This document shows, in pieces, positions 43,725 to 53,212 of a stretch of DNA of 64,000 bases. Source of the stretch: Bryobacterales bacterium KBS 96. Lineage in GTDB: Bacteria > Acidobacteriota > Terriglobia > Bryobacterales > Bryobacteraceae. The notes beneath the pieces were generated by a model. The model saw only the letters and a list, made by a program, of their open reading frames with translations. It did not search any database and had not been told where the DNA came from. A program made the position numbers and the translations under genes. The DNA lies in NCBI GenBank assembly GCA_000381625.1, contig KB906767.1, positions 1,900,629-1,964,628 on the forward strand. The letters run 5' to 3'. How positions within the stretch are numbered: the stretch's first letter is position 1; the number at the start of each line of letters is the position of its first letter.

Positions 43725-46700
43725 ATGCACAAGCGCATCATTGCCCGCTTCCTATCGATTGTGTTGCTGATGGTATCAGCAGCAATCGCTCAGGAGAGTA
43801 CAGGAACTATTTCCGGCGCCGCGACCGACCCATCCGGGGCCGTAGTTCCCCAGGCAGAAATCACCGTAACCAACGTTCAGACTGGAGTCGAGCGAAACGT
43901 ACGCTCCAACTCCGGGGGGCTCTTCGTCCTGACCAACCTGGCGGTCGGGAATTACACGCTCACCGCCAAAGCTACGGGTTTCAAAAACTTTGAGGCCACT
44001 CAGATCAGGCTCGATGTCAATGACCGTTTGGTTATCCCGGTTCACTTCGAAATCGGGGGAACCAACGAAACTGTCAGCGTCAACGCAAGCGGCGCACAAC
44101 TGCAGACCGAATCTGCCGACCTTTCAGATTTGATCGGCGCCCGTCAGACACAAGCCCTGCCGCTTAACGGACGTGTTTTCAGCCAACTGGTCATGCTGGT
44201 TCCCGGAGTGGTTTCAGAGAACGGCACGATCGGCAACGGGGTCGGAATCAATAGCGACACGACCGTTTCCATCAATGGGGGCCAAAGCAATTCAAACTTA
44301 TGGCTTCTTGACGGACAGAACAACATGGATATCGGCAGTAACGCTCAAAATGTCGTTACGCCTCCACTCGACGCACTCGAGGAATTCAATGTGCTGAGAA
44401 GCAACTACAGCGCTGAATTCGGCGGTGGAACCGGCGGTGTCGTCAACGTCGTCACGAAGCAGGGTACGCAACAATTTCATGGAACGGTTTATGAGTATTT
44501 TCGCAACGACAAGTTAGACTCAAACGACTTTTTTTTAAACCAGCAGGGGCAGGAGCGTAACAAACTTCGTTTCAACAATTTCGGTTATACTTTAGGCGGC
44601 CCGTTCTGGATTCCGGGCCTTTATAACCGTGACAAGACCAAAGACTTCTTCTTTGCGTCTTATGAGGGCCGCCGTGACGTCCGCGGCAACACTGCGCAGG
44701 ATAATGTTCCAGATGCCGCCGAGCGTTCAGGCGATCTCTCGGAGTTGGGCGAACCCAATGTCCCGATCTCTGAAATCGATCCGAACGCCCTGGCGATTCT
44801 CGACCGATATCCATTGCCTAACGCTAACGGCTCCTTTAATTTCGTGGCCAGCTTACCAACCGGCACCACCGATGATATCCAGCTCTACAGATGGGATCAC
44901 AATATCAATGACAAAGCTATGTTGATGGCGCGGGTGATGACGGAAGATCAAAGTCTTGCAAACATTAACAATCAGCTTTGGGGCGATGACAATTTCCCCT
45001 CGGTTTCGAGCGACTGGGCATTCAAGGCGCTCAACAGCATGGTAAGGCTGACGAACATCCTTACGCCCAGTTTGGTTAACGAGTTTCAGTTCGGGTATAC
45101 CAATAACTTCATTCATTACGAGACAAGTAAGGATTCGAACCCTACCCTAGCTTCCCGCTCTGGTTTCACCTACACGGAATTGTTCCCAGAGACGAGTGGC
45201 TCGTTCCCTGCCGTCAATGGGGTGGATGGCTTCGGCTCCCTGGCGCACCAGGCGCCTTTCACCAACCGCGAAGCTATTTTTCAATGGCAGGACTCCTTGT
45301 CCTGGACTCTTGGCAGCCACAGCGTCAAAGCAGGATTCTTCATCGGGCGCGGGCGCAAACGCGAACCGGCAAATGGAGGGTCCGACCCCACGGCGGGTGT
45401 CATGTCTTTTAACAGCTTCCATGATTTGCTTACCGGCAGCCTGGCTCAATATCAAGAAGAGGAAACCCTCAATCCTGTATACGATCGTTGGCATGATTAC
45501 GCTATTTATGCGCAAGATACGTGGAAGGCCACGCCGCACCTCACGGTCGATTACGGCTTGAGGTGGCAATATATCGGTCAAGTTTTCTCGGACCGTGACA
45601 ACATTTCCAACTTCTATCCGAACTTCTATAACCCGAGTCAGTGCTCCGCCGCAGCCTTGACGCCCGACGGCCTGATTGATCCCACGCTTTGCAATACGAT
45701 GAATGGCATCGTCACACCTCAATCGCACGGCATTCCCGGCCGCGCCCTGGTCAAGAATCATCCGAATGATTGGGAACCGCGCCTTGGCATAGCATGGTCG
45801 CCTGGCTTCTTACATGACAAGCTGGTATTCCGCGCCGGAGCCGGCATGTTCCATGGCCGCGACGCCATTTCACAAACCAGCACCCTAGGGCAACTTCCGC
45901 CTTTCGATCGCACGGCTACGTTAACTGGAATATCAATCAGTTCTCTCGCCCCCTTCGACCCTGCCCTGCCGCAACCGCCAAACACTCTGCGAACGCTTGA
46001 GCCGACTTATGACAATCCGCTGAGCTACCAATACAGCGCCGGCATTCAGTACAGCATCACTTCCGACACGGTGCTGGCTGTCGGTTATGCAGGCAGTCAT
46101 CAGATCCACCAGGGAGTGAATCTCGACGCCAACCAAGTCCCAAATGCGGATCTGCTCGGCGTCTACGATTACGAGAACAGCGGCGGATCACTGGGCATCA
46201 ACCCCGATTCCGTGCGCCCATATCTCGGCTACAGCCATATCTATGTAAATCACCGGCAAGCAGTGACACGTTATAATTCGCTCCAGACGTCTTTACAGCA
46301 CAGGCTCACGCGTGGGCTGCAGATGCAACTCTCCTACACGTTCAGCCACCTCATCTCGACCGGCCCGAATCAAGACACGGAGGGCAGTGCAAAGCCAGTT
46401 CAAGACGCCAATAACGTTCGCGCCGAGAAGTCGTTCGGAACACAAGACCAGCCGCAGACGCTATCCATCAATGCGGTTTGGGAGATACCACTCTTCACTA
46501 ACAGCAGTAATGCGTTCCTGCGGAATGGCCTGGGTGGATGGCAGATGAACGGCATCTATTCGCTGCAGTCCGGCCTTCCACAAAACATCTGCCTGGACCA
46601 CGATGTGGTTGGTCTTGCCTCTGGGACCGATATATGTGAGCGCGTAGATGTCGTTTCAAATCCCAACCTCAGCCGCGGTCAACGAACCGTCACAAATTAC

Positions 46701-47042
46701 TTTGATATCAACGCATTTCAATTACAGGCTCCGGGAACCTTCGGCAACTCCGGCCGTAACAATGTGCGTGGGCCTGGCCTCAACAATTTCGATCTTTCCT
46801 TCTTCAAGGATTTTACGCTTCCGCATATAAAAGGGCTGGGGGGGACCGAATCGCCACGCCTGCAATTCCGTACGGAGTTATTCAACGCCTTCAACCACAC
46901 ACAGTTTGCCTCAATCGATACGACCTTTGTTCCCAACCAGGACGTTGCAGGCAGCCCTATCAGTCCATCGGCTGCCTTCGGCAGCGTGAGTGGCGCGCGT
47001 GCTCCGAGAGAGATTCAGTTCGCTCTGAAACTGATTTTCTGA
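43725..47042 (+). CDS. Oar-like TonB-dependent receptor with carboxypeptidase-regulatory-like domain
   Basis: An 1105-residue outer-membrane receptor with a signal peptide (ARFLSIVLLMVSAAIAQ), an Ig-like domain (GTISGAATDPSGAVVPQAEITV, about 25-105), a plug domain (VSINGGQSNSNLWLLDG) and a large barrel ending IQFALKLIF. A strong AGGAGG (43713-43718) lies 6 nt before the ATG at 43725, fixing the start and rejecting an earlier in-frame ATG at 43623. The gene diverges from the TPR/GMC set. Its substrate may be the glycoside oxidised by that set, but this is inference from position only. Confidence 0.92.
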   Translation: MHKRIIARFLSIVLLMVSAAIAQESTGTISGAATDPSGAVVPQAEITVTNVQTGVERNVRSNSGGLFVLTNLAVGNYTLTAKATGFKNFEATQIRLDVNDRLVIPVHFEIGGTNETVSVNASGAQLQTESADLSDLIGARQTQALPLNGRVFSQLVMLVPGVVSENGTIGNGVGINSDTTVSINGGQSNSNLWLLDGQNNMDIGSNAQNVVTPPLDALEEFNVLRSNYSAEFGGGTGGVVNVVTKQGTQQFHGTVYEYFRNDKLDSNDFFLNQQGQERNKLRFNNFGYTLGGPFWIPGLYNRDKTKDFFFASYEGRRDVRGNTAQDNVPDAAERSGDLSELGEPNVPISEIDPNALAILDRYPLPNANGSFNFVASLPTGTTDDIQLYRWDHNINDKAMLMARVMTEDQSLANINNQLWGDDNFPSVSSDWAFKALNSMVRLTNILTPSLVNEFQFGYTNNFIHYETSKDSNPTLASRSGFTYTELFPETSGSFPAVNGVDGFGSLAHQAPFTNREAIFQWQDSLSWTLGSHSVKAGFFIGRGRKREPANGGSDPTAGVMSFNSFHDLLTGSLAQYQEEETLNPVYDRWHDYAIYAQDTWKATPHLTVDYGLRWQYIGQVFSDRDNISNFYPNFYNPSQCSAAALTPDGLIDPTLCNTMNGIVTPQSHGIPGRALVKNHPNDWEPRLGIAWSPGFLHDKLVFRAGAGMFHGRDAISQTSTLGQLPPFDRTATLTGISISSLAPFDPALPQPPNTLRTLEPTYDNPLSYQYSAGIQYSITSDTVLAVGYAGSHQIHQGVNLDANQVPNADLLGVYDYENSGGSLGINPDSVRPYLGYSHIYVNHRQAVTRYNSLQTSLQHRLTRGLQMQLSYTFSHLISTGPNQDTEGSAKPVQDANNVRAEKSFGTQDQPQTLSINAVWEIPLFTNSSNAFLRNGLGGWQMNGIYSLQSGLPQNICLDHDVVGLASGTDICERVDVVSNPNLSRGQRTVTNYFDINAFQLQAPGTFGNSGRNNVRGPGLNNFDLSFFKDFTLPHIKGLGGTESPRLQFRTELFNAFNHTQFASIDTTFVPNQDVAGSPISPSAAFGSVSGARAPREIQFALKLIF

Positions 47043-47059
47043 CGGCATGAAGATAACCG

Positions 47060-47086
47060 ACTCGGTTCTTTCGAAAGAACGCGAGT
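47060..47086. terminator. Hairpin between convergent genes, probable bidirectional terminator
   Basis: ACTCG (47060-47064) pairs with CGAGT (47082-47086), and GTTCTTT pairs with AAAGAAC inside around a CG centre, with a single bulged G at 47081. It lies 18 nt after the receptor stop and 24 nt before the convergent permease stop. No long T run follows in either direction. Confidence 0.5.
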
Positions 47087-47109
47087 TGAAGTCCTGGCCG
47101 GCCGAAAAG

Positions 47110-49740
47110 TCATTCTTGGCGTAGAGCGACTACAGGGTCTACCCTCGCAGCGCGATAAGCGGGGATGTAACCTGCAATTCCGGTTGCTGCGCCAAGCACA
47201 GCGATGAACAAGATGAATACGATCGGCCGAACCGACACGATATTGTAGAGCGCACTGGACATTCCGATTGTCAGCAGAATAGCGACCGGCACGCCAATCA
47301 AAAGGCCGATACCGGTCATAGCGTATGACTGGGACAACACCATTCTTAAAATGGCAGGCCTGGTGGCCCCTAAACTCATACGAACCCCGATTTCACGCGT
47401 GCGCTGCGTAACGAAGAAAGAGCTGATGGAATAGATGCCGGTAACGGCGAGCAGCAGGGCAATGGCGGCATACCCGCTCATCATCCTTGTAACATTGCGA
47501 ATGCCCGATGTTTCCTCGTACATCTGCTGTTCTAGCGTATGAATGTTGTAAACAGGCTGTTCGCGATCAACAGTTTCTGCAGCAAGGCGCAAACTGCCGC
47601 CGAGTTTGCGGGAATCGAGCCGGCTTCGAACCAGCAGCCGCATTGAAGTCTGTGGGAACTGCCTGTAGGAAACATATGCAGCCGGCGCCGGCTGGCCCAG
47701 GAACCAGTCCTTCACATCTCCTGTCACGCCAACAACGGTGAGCCACGGAGAGTCGGGATTGCCGAGCTTTATGCGTTCGCCCACCGGGTTCGAATTGGGC
47801 CAGTAGTGTCGAACGACAGAGGCGCTCAAAACGACAACAGGAAGCTTATCCGGGCCATCCTGGTCCGACAGCCACCGTCCCTTGAGTAAAGGGAGCCGCA
47901 TCGCCTTCAAATAGCCGGCGGAGGCGGTGCGGATGTCCGGCCGGGTATCACCGGGCCGCGAGGGCGGCCGTCCTTCGATGATCACAGATTGCGCCAAACC
48001 GAGATCGCCCACGGCTGCAGCCGCTTCCATGTTCTGGGTTCGATCCAGATTGCGCAGGACACTATCGAAAAATGTGCGCGCTCTCGCCGGCTTCTGGTAT
48101 TCCTTGCCGGAGAGACTAATATCCGCGGCCAGGACATTTTTGACATCGTAGCCGAGATTCAAGGTCATGAATTTCTGAAGCGTGCCCACCATCAGCCCCG
48201 CTCCAACCAGAAGGACAAAAGCTAAGGCCACTTCAGCGACGACCAGAGTGGTGCGGATTCTCGTGCGTGCGGGGGAGGCGCTGGAATTGCGTCCGCCCTC
48301 CTTGAGAACGTCATTCAAGTCTTCCGTCTTTCGAGAATGCAGGACCTGGAAGGCCGCAGGCGAACAGCAAAGAATGCTGGCGACGATGGACAACACGATG
48401 CCACACGCAGCAACTTCACCGTTAATCCCGATGTCTCTCAATCCCGCGACGATTCGATACACCATGGCAGGAATGGTGGAGCGCAGGACGTTCAAATACC
48501 AGGCGGCAAGCGCAAGACCCACGATGCCGGCTGCTAAACCAACCACAAGGCTTTCGGTCAATAGCTGGCGGAAGATGCGGAAGTGTCCCGCTCCAAGCGC
48601 GCTCCGTAAGCCCATCTCCTTCTGTCGCGCCACAGCGCGGGCAATTTGCAGGCTGCCCACATTGGTGCAGGCCAGCAATAGCACGAAAAGGGCCGCACAC
48701 ATCAACACCGCCTGAAAATGATCGCCTTCATTCGTCATGAGTTTAAGAAGCGGCGTCACTAGCGCGCGACGCTGTTCATTGGTCCGTGGATACTTTTTCT
48801 CTAGTTGTCGAGCGATAGCGTTGATGTCGGCCGAGGCTTGTTGCTGGGAAACACCAGGGCTGAGCCTGCCGATAACGGACAACTGTTGTACGGCGCGCTG
48901 CGTCCTGTCCTCCGGCGTGAACGCCAGCGGCGCCCAGAGTTCGGATTCGAGTGGAAGATTGAATTCGTCCGGCATGACGCCGATCACTGTGTACTTGCGG
49001 CCGCCGAGAGAGATCGTCTTCCCGACCGCATCTGGGGCGGAGGCCATGCGGGTACGCCAGAAGCCGTGGCTCGCGACAACCACCGCGTCGTGGCCGGGTT
49101 CGCACTCGGCTGCATTGAAGGTTCGGCCCAGCACCGGCGGCAGGCCAAGAATACTGAAAAACCCCGATGAAGCGAGCGCCGCATGGATGTGGTCCGGATG
49201 GTCAACTCCCGTGAGGTTCACATCCCAATCCCGGTATGCAGCCAGTTGCTTGAATGAACGGCTACCCTGTTTCCAATCGAGATAGTTCGCCGGGGCGACG
49301 GGATCGCGTTCAGAGGGCGAGTGCGAGCGCGTCTCCGAAACGACCATGATTCGGCTGAGATCCGGATAAGGCAACGGATGAAGCACCGTCGAGTACAGCG
49401 ACGCGAAACATACGAGATTCACGCCGATGCCGAGAGCAAGTGAAAGCACCACAATAGACGCGAAGCCGGGGTTGTGGCGCAGCGTCCGGAAAGCATATCG
49501 GAGGTCGGAGCGAAGTTCATCAAGGACGAGAAAGCCTCGTGCTTCACGGCAGTGTTCTTTATGATTTTCAACCCCACCGAATTCGAGCCGCGCCCGACGC
49601 TTTGCATCCACCGGCGACAGACCGCGGCGCACCAGGTCCGCAGCCCGGCTCTCCATGTGAAAGCTAAGCTCCTGCTCCATCTCGGACTCTACATGGGCGC
49701 GGCGGAAGATGCCGGCAAGCACCATTCGCAAGAAATTCAT
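47110..49740 (-). CDS. ADOP-family ABC transporter permease
   Basis: An 876-residue duplicated orphan permease, third in the window. ATG 49740 is chosen (AAGGG 7 nt upstream, 2 nt after the PadR stop). A cytoplasmic prefix (SEMEQELSFHMESRAADLVRRGL) precedes helix 1 (FASIVVLSLALGIGVNLVCF), a MacB-type periplasmic domain with DPVAPANYLDWK, FtsX block 1 (LLLACTNVGSLQIARAVARQKEMGLRSALGA), a second periplasmic domain and FtsX block 2 ending PAYRAARVDPVVALRQE. As with the other copies there is no ATPase nearby. PadR probably controls it. Confidence 0.9.
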   Translation of the reverse strand: MNFLRMVLAGIFRRAHVESEMEQELSFHMESRAADLVRRGLSPVDAKRRARLEFGGVENHKEHCREARGFLVLDELRSDLRYAFRTLRHNPGFASIVVLSLALGIGVNLVCFASLYSTVLHPLPYPDLSRIMVVSETRSHSPSERDPVAPANYLDWKQGSRSFKQLAAYRDWDVNLTGVDHPDHIHAALASSGFFSILGLPPVLGRTFNAAECEPGHDAVVVASHGFWRTRMASAPDAVGKTISLGGRKYTVIGVMPDEFNLPLESELWAPLAFTPEDRTQRAVQQLSVIGRLSPGVSQQQASADINAIARQLEKKYPRTNEQRRALVTPLLKLMTNEGDHFQAVLMCAALFVLLLACTNVGSLQIARAVARQKEMGLRSALGAGHFRIFRQLLTESLVVGLAAGIVGLALAAWYLNVLRSTIPAMVYRIVAGLRDIGINGEVAACGIVLSIVASILCCSPAAFQVLHSRKTEDLNDVLKEGGRNSSASPARTRIRTTLVVAEVALAFVLLVGAGLMVGTLQKFMTLNLGYDVKNVLAADISLSGKEYQKPARARTFFDSVLRNLDRTQNMEAAAAVGDLGLAQSVIIEGRPPSRPGDTRPDIRTASAGYLKAMRLPLLKGRWLSDQDGPDKLPVVVLSASVVRHYWPNSNPVGERIKLGNPDSPWLTVVGVTGDVKDWFLGQPAPAAYVSYRQFPQTSMRLLVRSRLDSRKLGGSLRLAAETVDREQPVYNIHTLEQQMYEETSGIRNVTRMMSGYAAIALLLAVTGIYSISSFFVTQRTREIGVRMSLGATRPAILRMVLSQSYAMTGIGLLIGVPVAILLTIGMSSALYNIVSVRPIVFILFIAVLGAATGIAGYIPAYRAARVDPVVALRQE

Positions 49741-49742
49741 AA

Positions 49743-50084
49743 CTACCCTTTTGCAAACTCCGTTTTTAGAGCAAGCCGCATCGCGGACACCAGCCGGTTC
49801 CACCCGACCGTCTCCTCATCGAGACGGTCGGCGCCGGCAGGCGTCAATTCATAGAACTTCGCTTTCCGATTGGCGTCCGACACACCCCAAGCCGCTTTCA
49901 GCAGGCCGCGCCGCTCCAGCCGATACAGAGCGGGATATAACGCCCCTTGCTCAATAGACAGCGCGCCCCCCGATATCTGCTCAATCCGCAGCAGAACGCC
50001 ATACCCATGCTGCGGCCCAAGCGAAACGGCCTTTAGAATCAATAAATCGAGAGTGCCCGGTAATAGGCCGACCTGTTTCGGCAA
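49743..50084 (-). CDS. PadR-family transcriptional regulator (TTG start)
   Basis: A 113-residue PadR winged-helix protein: LPGTLDLLILKAVSLGPQHGYGVLLRIEQI, then GALYPALYRLERRGLLKAAW and a C-terminal helix. The start is TTG at 50084; no ATG or GTG is available in frame. AGGAG lies about 10 nt upstream within a hairpin. It precedes the permease by 2 nt. TTGACA occurs about 60 nt upstream, but a matching -10 is weak (spacing 19-20), so promoter position is uncertain. Autorepression is likely from family behaviour. Confidence 0.88.
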   Translation of the reverse strand: MPKQVGLLPGTLDLLILKAVSLGPQHGYGVLLRIEQISGGALSIEQGALYPALYRLERRGLLKAAWGVSDANRKAKFYELTPAGADRLDEETVGWNRLVSAMRLALKTEFAKG

Positions 50085-50094
50085 TGGTGATGTT

Positions 50095-50113
50095 CTCCTA
50101 AGAGCGCTAGGAG
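50095..50113 (-). promoter_or_regulatory. Inverted repeat enclosing the PadR ribosome-binding site
   Basis: CTCCTA (50095-50100) and TAGGAG (50108-50113) form a perfect 6-bp stem around a 7-nt loop. On the minus strand the stem includes the TAGGAG Shine-Dalgarno of the PadR gene. It could be an operator for PadR or a structure that hides the ribosome-binding site. Confidence 0.5.
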
Positions 50114-50207
50114 TATGCTGACGCTGAATGCAGTAATTGTCAAGAGAAAATGAGAGTCATCGTGTGGTGGCGGCCTAACGCGCAGCTTAACCGCCGGAAC
50201 GCGACTC

Positions 50208-50621
50208 CTACTTGTGCTCCTTGCGCCTTCCTGTTTCTCGGCCCGGCTCCGTTTTTTTCGCCGTGGCGGCGATCCCCTCCGCACGAAGCTTTGCGATCCG
50301 GCTGATGAGCTTCACCGGAACCGGTTTGGTGAGTGGAAAATGGACAGTCCCTTTTCGCAGGTCATAGCCCCTGAGCTCATCTCCGAGCGCCGCGAAGAAC
50401 GTCCCCGACGCAGCAAACAGCGAATAGTGTTCCTTGAAGCCGGCGAAATACAGCATCGGCTTTCTATGCAGCTTGTATCCGGGCATACCGTACCCGATGC
50501 CCTCCAGTGCCTCTGGAACGGCCCTCCTGATCGCGGCGCGAACCTCTTGGAGCTTTGGCCGGATCGCCTCCGGTTGCGCAGCAATGTACTCGTCAACCGA
50601 ATTGGGAACGCCTTTTTTCAT
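50208..50621 (-). CDS. DUF1801/YdhG-like family protein
   Basis: A 137-residue protein of the DUF1801 family (YdhG-like), a small alpha/beta fold widespread in soil bacteria. Motifs: SVDEYIAAQPEAIRPKLQEVRAAIRRAVPEA, GIGYGMPGYKLHRKPMLYFAGFKEHYSLF and GTVHFPLTKPVPVKLISRI. Members have no settled activity; some are linked to iron-chaperone-like frataxin folds. A Lys/Arg-rich tail (TAKKTEPGRETGRRKEHK) follows. It lies 123 nt upstream of, and on the same strand as, PadR, but a shared transcript is not shown. Confidence 0.85.
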   Translation of the reverse strand: MKKGVPNSVDEYIAAQPEAIRPKLQEVRAAIRRAVPEALEGIGYGMPGYKLHRKPMLYFAGFKEHYSLFAASGTFFAALGDELRGYDLRKGTVHFPLTKPVPVKLISRIAKLRAEGIAATAKKTEPGRETGRRKEHK

Positions 50622-51190
50622 ACCGCCATTGTATGTTTCGGCACGCCGGTATTTCCTCGCCGATATCCGCGGGGCCCTCCAGTTCTAACCGCGGTCCAAT
50701 CCACATGGCCAGCCTCCTCTTTTCATCGATTTGTGTTGCATGGACTGATATCTGGGGACCAACTTGGGCGAGGCGTCCTACTGGTACATGTACCGCAATC
50801 GTCAGGAACGGCGTTCCGGCAAGCATGTTGTGCCCGAACGGTCGGCTACTCGTTCAATGGGCGTAAAGCCTGGCAGAACTCGCTCATTGGTCCGAGTTCA
50901 ACTGCTTCGCGTAGCGCTGCCTTGATGTTCTCGGTCCGAGTCACGTCGCATTGCCGGTGAGCCATCGTGCCTCCGAGTCCTCCATCATGCCGGCCGTTTC
51001 CTCGTTGCTTTCTGCGGAACGGTCAGCGAGCACGACGATCGCGCCCTCGCGGGCACGCCAGCGCCAATACCGCCTCCTGAATAGTATTGCCCGTCCGTGA
51101 CATGCTACATCCAATCGACGACCTTGCCGTTAAGGCGCCTGTTGCGGTGCTTTCACGCCGGCATGCCAAACTATTCGCTAGCATCGAAAC
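50622..51190. other. Intergenic region, no gene called
   Basis: About 570 nt upstream of DUF1801 and the phosphodiesterase gene. It should hold both promoters. A 77-codon minus-strand frame (50593-50826) and other short frames show no known motif; a 69-codon frame at 51023-51232 is antisense to the phosphodiesterase. Possible small or decayed genes cannot be excluded. No tRNA or repeat is seen. Confidence 0.4.
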
Positions 51191-51679
51191 GTGCGCAATA
51201 CCTCGATAATCGGCCTCATTTCTGATACGCACGGTCTACTCCGCTCCGAAACTCTTGCAGCATTGCGAGGATCCGATGTGATCATTCATGCCGGCGATAT
51301 CGGTAAATCCACGATCCTTGAACAGCTAGGCACGATTGCTCCAGTCATAGCCGTGCGAGGCAACATCGATAAGGAGCCATGGGCGGCGCGGCTACAAATG
51401 ACAGCGGCCGTGGAGGCGGGATCGGCGATCATTTACGTCCTGCACAATATTCACGATTTGGATCTCGACCCGGCGATCGCTCAATTCAATATTGTCGTGA
51501 GCGGCCATTCACATAAACCCTCAAAGAGTGTCCAGTCGGGCGTGCTGTACGTGAACCCTGGCAGCGCTGGTCCGCGCCGCTTCAGATTACCCGTGACGGT
51601 TGCACGACTCAACTTGGGCCGCGAGCCGTGGACGGTCGATTTCATCGATCTGCTCGACACCGAAACTGGTCCGCTATAA
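51191..51679 (+). CDS. YfcE/MJ0936-type metallophosphoesterase
   Basis: A 162-residue calcineurin-like phosphodiesterase. Start is the GTG at 51191. Motifs: GLISDTHG (metal Asp-His), IHAGDIG (bridging Asp), VRGNID (metal Asn), and SGHSHKP (metal His). The usual His-Gly-His segment is LHNIHD here, a possible loss of one metal ligand. Related proteins hydrolyse phosphodiesters such as bis-p-nitrophenyl phosphate; the natural substrate is not defined. The stop overlaps the 3' end of a minus-strand fossil. Alternative: an inactive homologue if the His change matters. Confidence 0.88.
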   Translation: MRNTSIIGLISDTHGLLRSETLAALRGSDVIIHAGDIGKSTILEQLGTIAPVIAVRGNIDKEPWAARLQMTAAVEAGSAIIYVLHNIHDLDLDPAIAQFNIVVSGHSHKPSKSVQSGVLYVNPGSAGPRRFRLPVTVARLNLGREPWTVDFIDLLDTETGPL

Positions 51680-51920
51680 ACGCACGACGCGGTGTTGCCC
51701 GTTGGCGTGAACGCTGGCCTTGCGCGCCCCGAAAACGCGGCATTCTCGAACCCGAGGAGTTGACACGGAGTAAGAACGGCAAGTCGGCTTGAACCAGTCC
51801 ATTTCCGGATGGCGCGTTATCGGCTCCGATGTCAAATTCGTGGCAACTTTCTGACCCGGTCGTATCGGCATAGCTGCCAACGATTGGGACGAAGACCTCC
51901 AGATCGCCTATCGGCGGCAA
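51674..51920 (-). pseudogene. Decayed OmpA-like C-terminal domain
   Basis: One minus-strand frame reads VFVPIVGSYADTTGSES, which matches the OmpA-family G-H/Y-T/A-D-x-x-G-s loop. A second frame downstream reads WFKPTCRSYSVSTPRVRECRVF, then GARKASVHANGQHRVVRL and stop, resembling the domain's end (NRRVEL). Frame changes and missing residues show it is not functional. The match is short. Confidence 0.35.
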
Positions 51921-52102
51921 GCAAATCAGGGCTCATACTGCTGGATGCGTTACTTACGCACGATGGTCGAGACCTGTACCTGCTCGTCTATCCCTTGATG
52001 ATGATGCGAAGAGCGTAGACTGTTGAAAGCTGCTGTGATTGACGCGTTGACGGCATTGTTGCTCGCCTCTCCTGCGCTCACCGGCTTCGGAGGCCGCCAG
52101 CC

Positions 52103-53002
52103 ATGCCACAAGCAAAAACGGAAACATCGGCCCGGACGCCACTCGTGCCCATTTCCTCGGGCTATGCCGACGTGAACGGCATCAATCTCTATCACGAGAT
52201 CTACGGCCACGGTGAACCGCTGGTCCTGCTGCACGGCGGCCTGATGACGATCGGCGAAATGTCCACACCGCTCGAGTATTTGGCGAAAAACCACAAGGTG
52301 ATCGCCGTCGAACTGCAGGGGCACGGACGCACCGCAGACACCGACCGCCCCCTTTCGTTCGAGACCATGGGCGACGACATTGCCGCGCTGCTCAACCAAC
52401 TCGACATTTCTAAGGCCGACGTTGTCGGCTTATCGCTCGGCGGCGCGGTCGGCCTGCGCACCGCTATCCAGCATCCTGAAAAGGTCCGCCGGCTCGTCGT
52501 CATCTCCAGCCCTTACGCTAAGAGCGGTTGGTACCCTGAAGCGCAGGAGGGCATGGGTCGGGTCAGCGCCGCTATGGTCGCAAATATGATGCAGACGCCC
52601 ACCGGCAAGTTCTCGAAGCAATGGCCCGAGCCGCAGCGCTTCTCGCAATTCCTCGATAAGATGGGCAAGATGATGGGTGCGTCATACGACTGGTCCGCCG
52701 ATGTGAAACAACTGCCGATGCCGGTGATTCTGGTCTTCGCTGACAACGACTCTGTCTCACAGAAACACATTGCGGAGTTTTTCGCTCTGCTCGGGGGCGG
52801 GGTGAAGGAGCCCGGCTGGCAGAACACCCAGCTCTCGAGGGCGCGGCTCGCGATCGTTCCAGGCTATAGCCACTACAATTTCGTGAGCGCAACCGAACTC
52901 GGACCGATCATCCATAAATACCTCGCCGATCCACTGACCAATCTCCCCGCCGGCGGGGCAGCCGCGTCCCAGGCAGCGCCCGAACTAACCAAGTCCAACT
53001 AG
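52103..53002 (+). CDS. Alpha/beta-hydrolase family protein
   Basis: A 299-residue alpha/beta hydrolase. The oxyanion motif LLHGGLM (about 45-51), GHGRT, the nucleophile elbow GLSLGG (Ser about 112), a late Asp in VFADNDSVS and His in PGYSHYNF form a complete triad. Start is the ATG at 52103 with GGAGG 9 nt before. Upstream, from TTG at 52023 in another frame, KAAVIDALTALLLASPALTG resembles a signal peptide, which suggests that a single-base indel removed export from the annotated frame. Substrate unknown. Confidence 0.88.
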   Translation: MPQAKTETSARTPLVPISSGYADVNGINLYHEIYGHGEPLVLLHGGLMTIGEMSTPLEYLAKNHKVIAVELQGHGRTADTDRPLSFETMGDDIAALLNQLDISKADVVGLSLGGAVGLRTAIQHPEKVRRLVVISSPYAKSGWYPEAQEGMGRVSAAMVANMMQTPTGKFSKQWPEPQRFSQFLDKMGKMMGASYDWSADVKQLPMPVILVFADNDSVSQKHIAEFFALLGGGVKEPGWQNTQLSRARLAIVPGYSHYNFVSATELGPIIHKYLADPLTNLPAGGAAASQAAPELTKSN

Positions 53003-53212
53003 CTCAGAGGCTTTTGGCGGCAACAAGATCGTTGGATAACGCGATTCTGCCAGGTGCGCTCATGTGGCCATATGTAGCCCCATCGATATTAGATGATCCA
53101 GAACCCACGCGGACTGTTGAGAGGAACTGGAAGGCCTACCAAAAACGAATGACTTGGATCTTGACGCCGGACTCACAACACGCTCAGCCTCTCGGCGCCT
53201 CTGTCCACCCCA

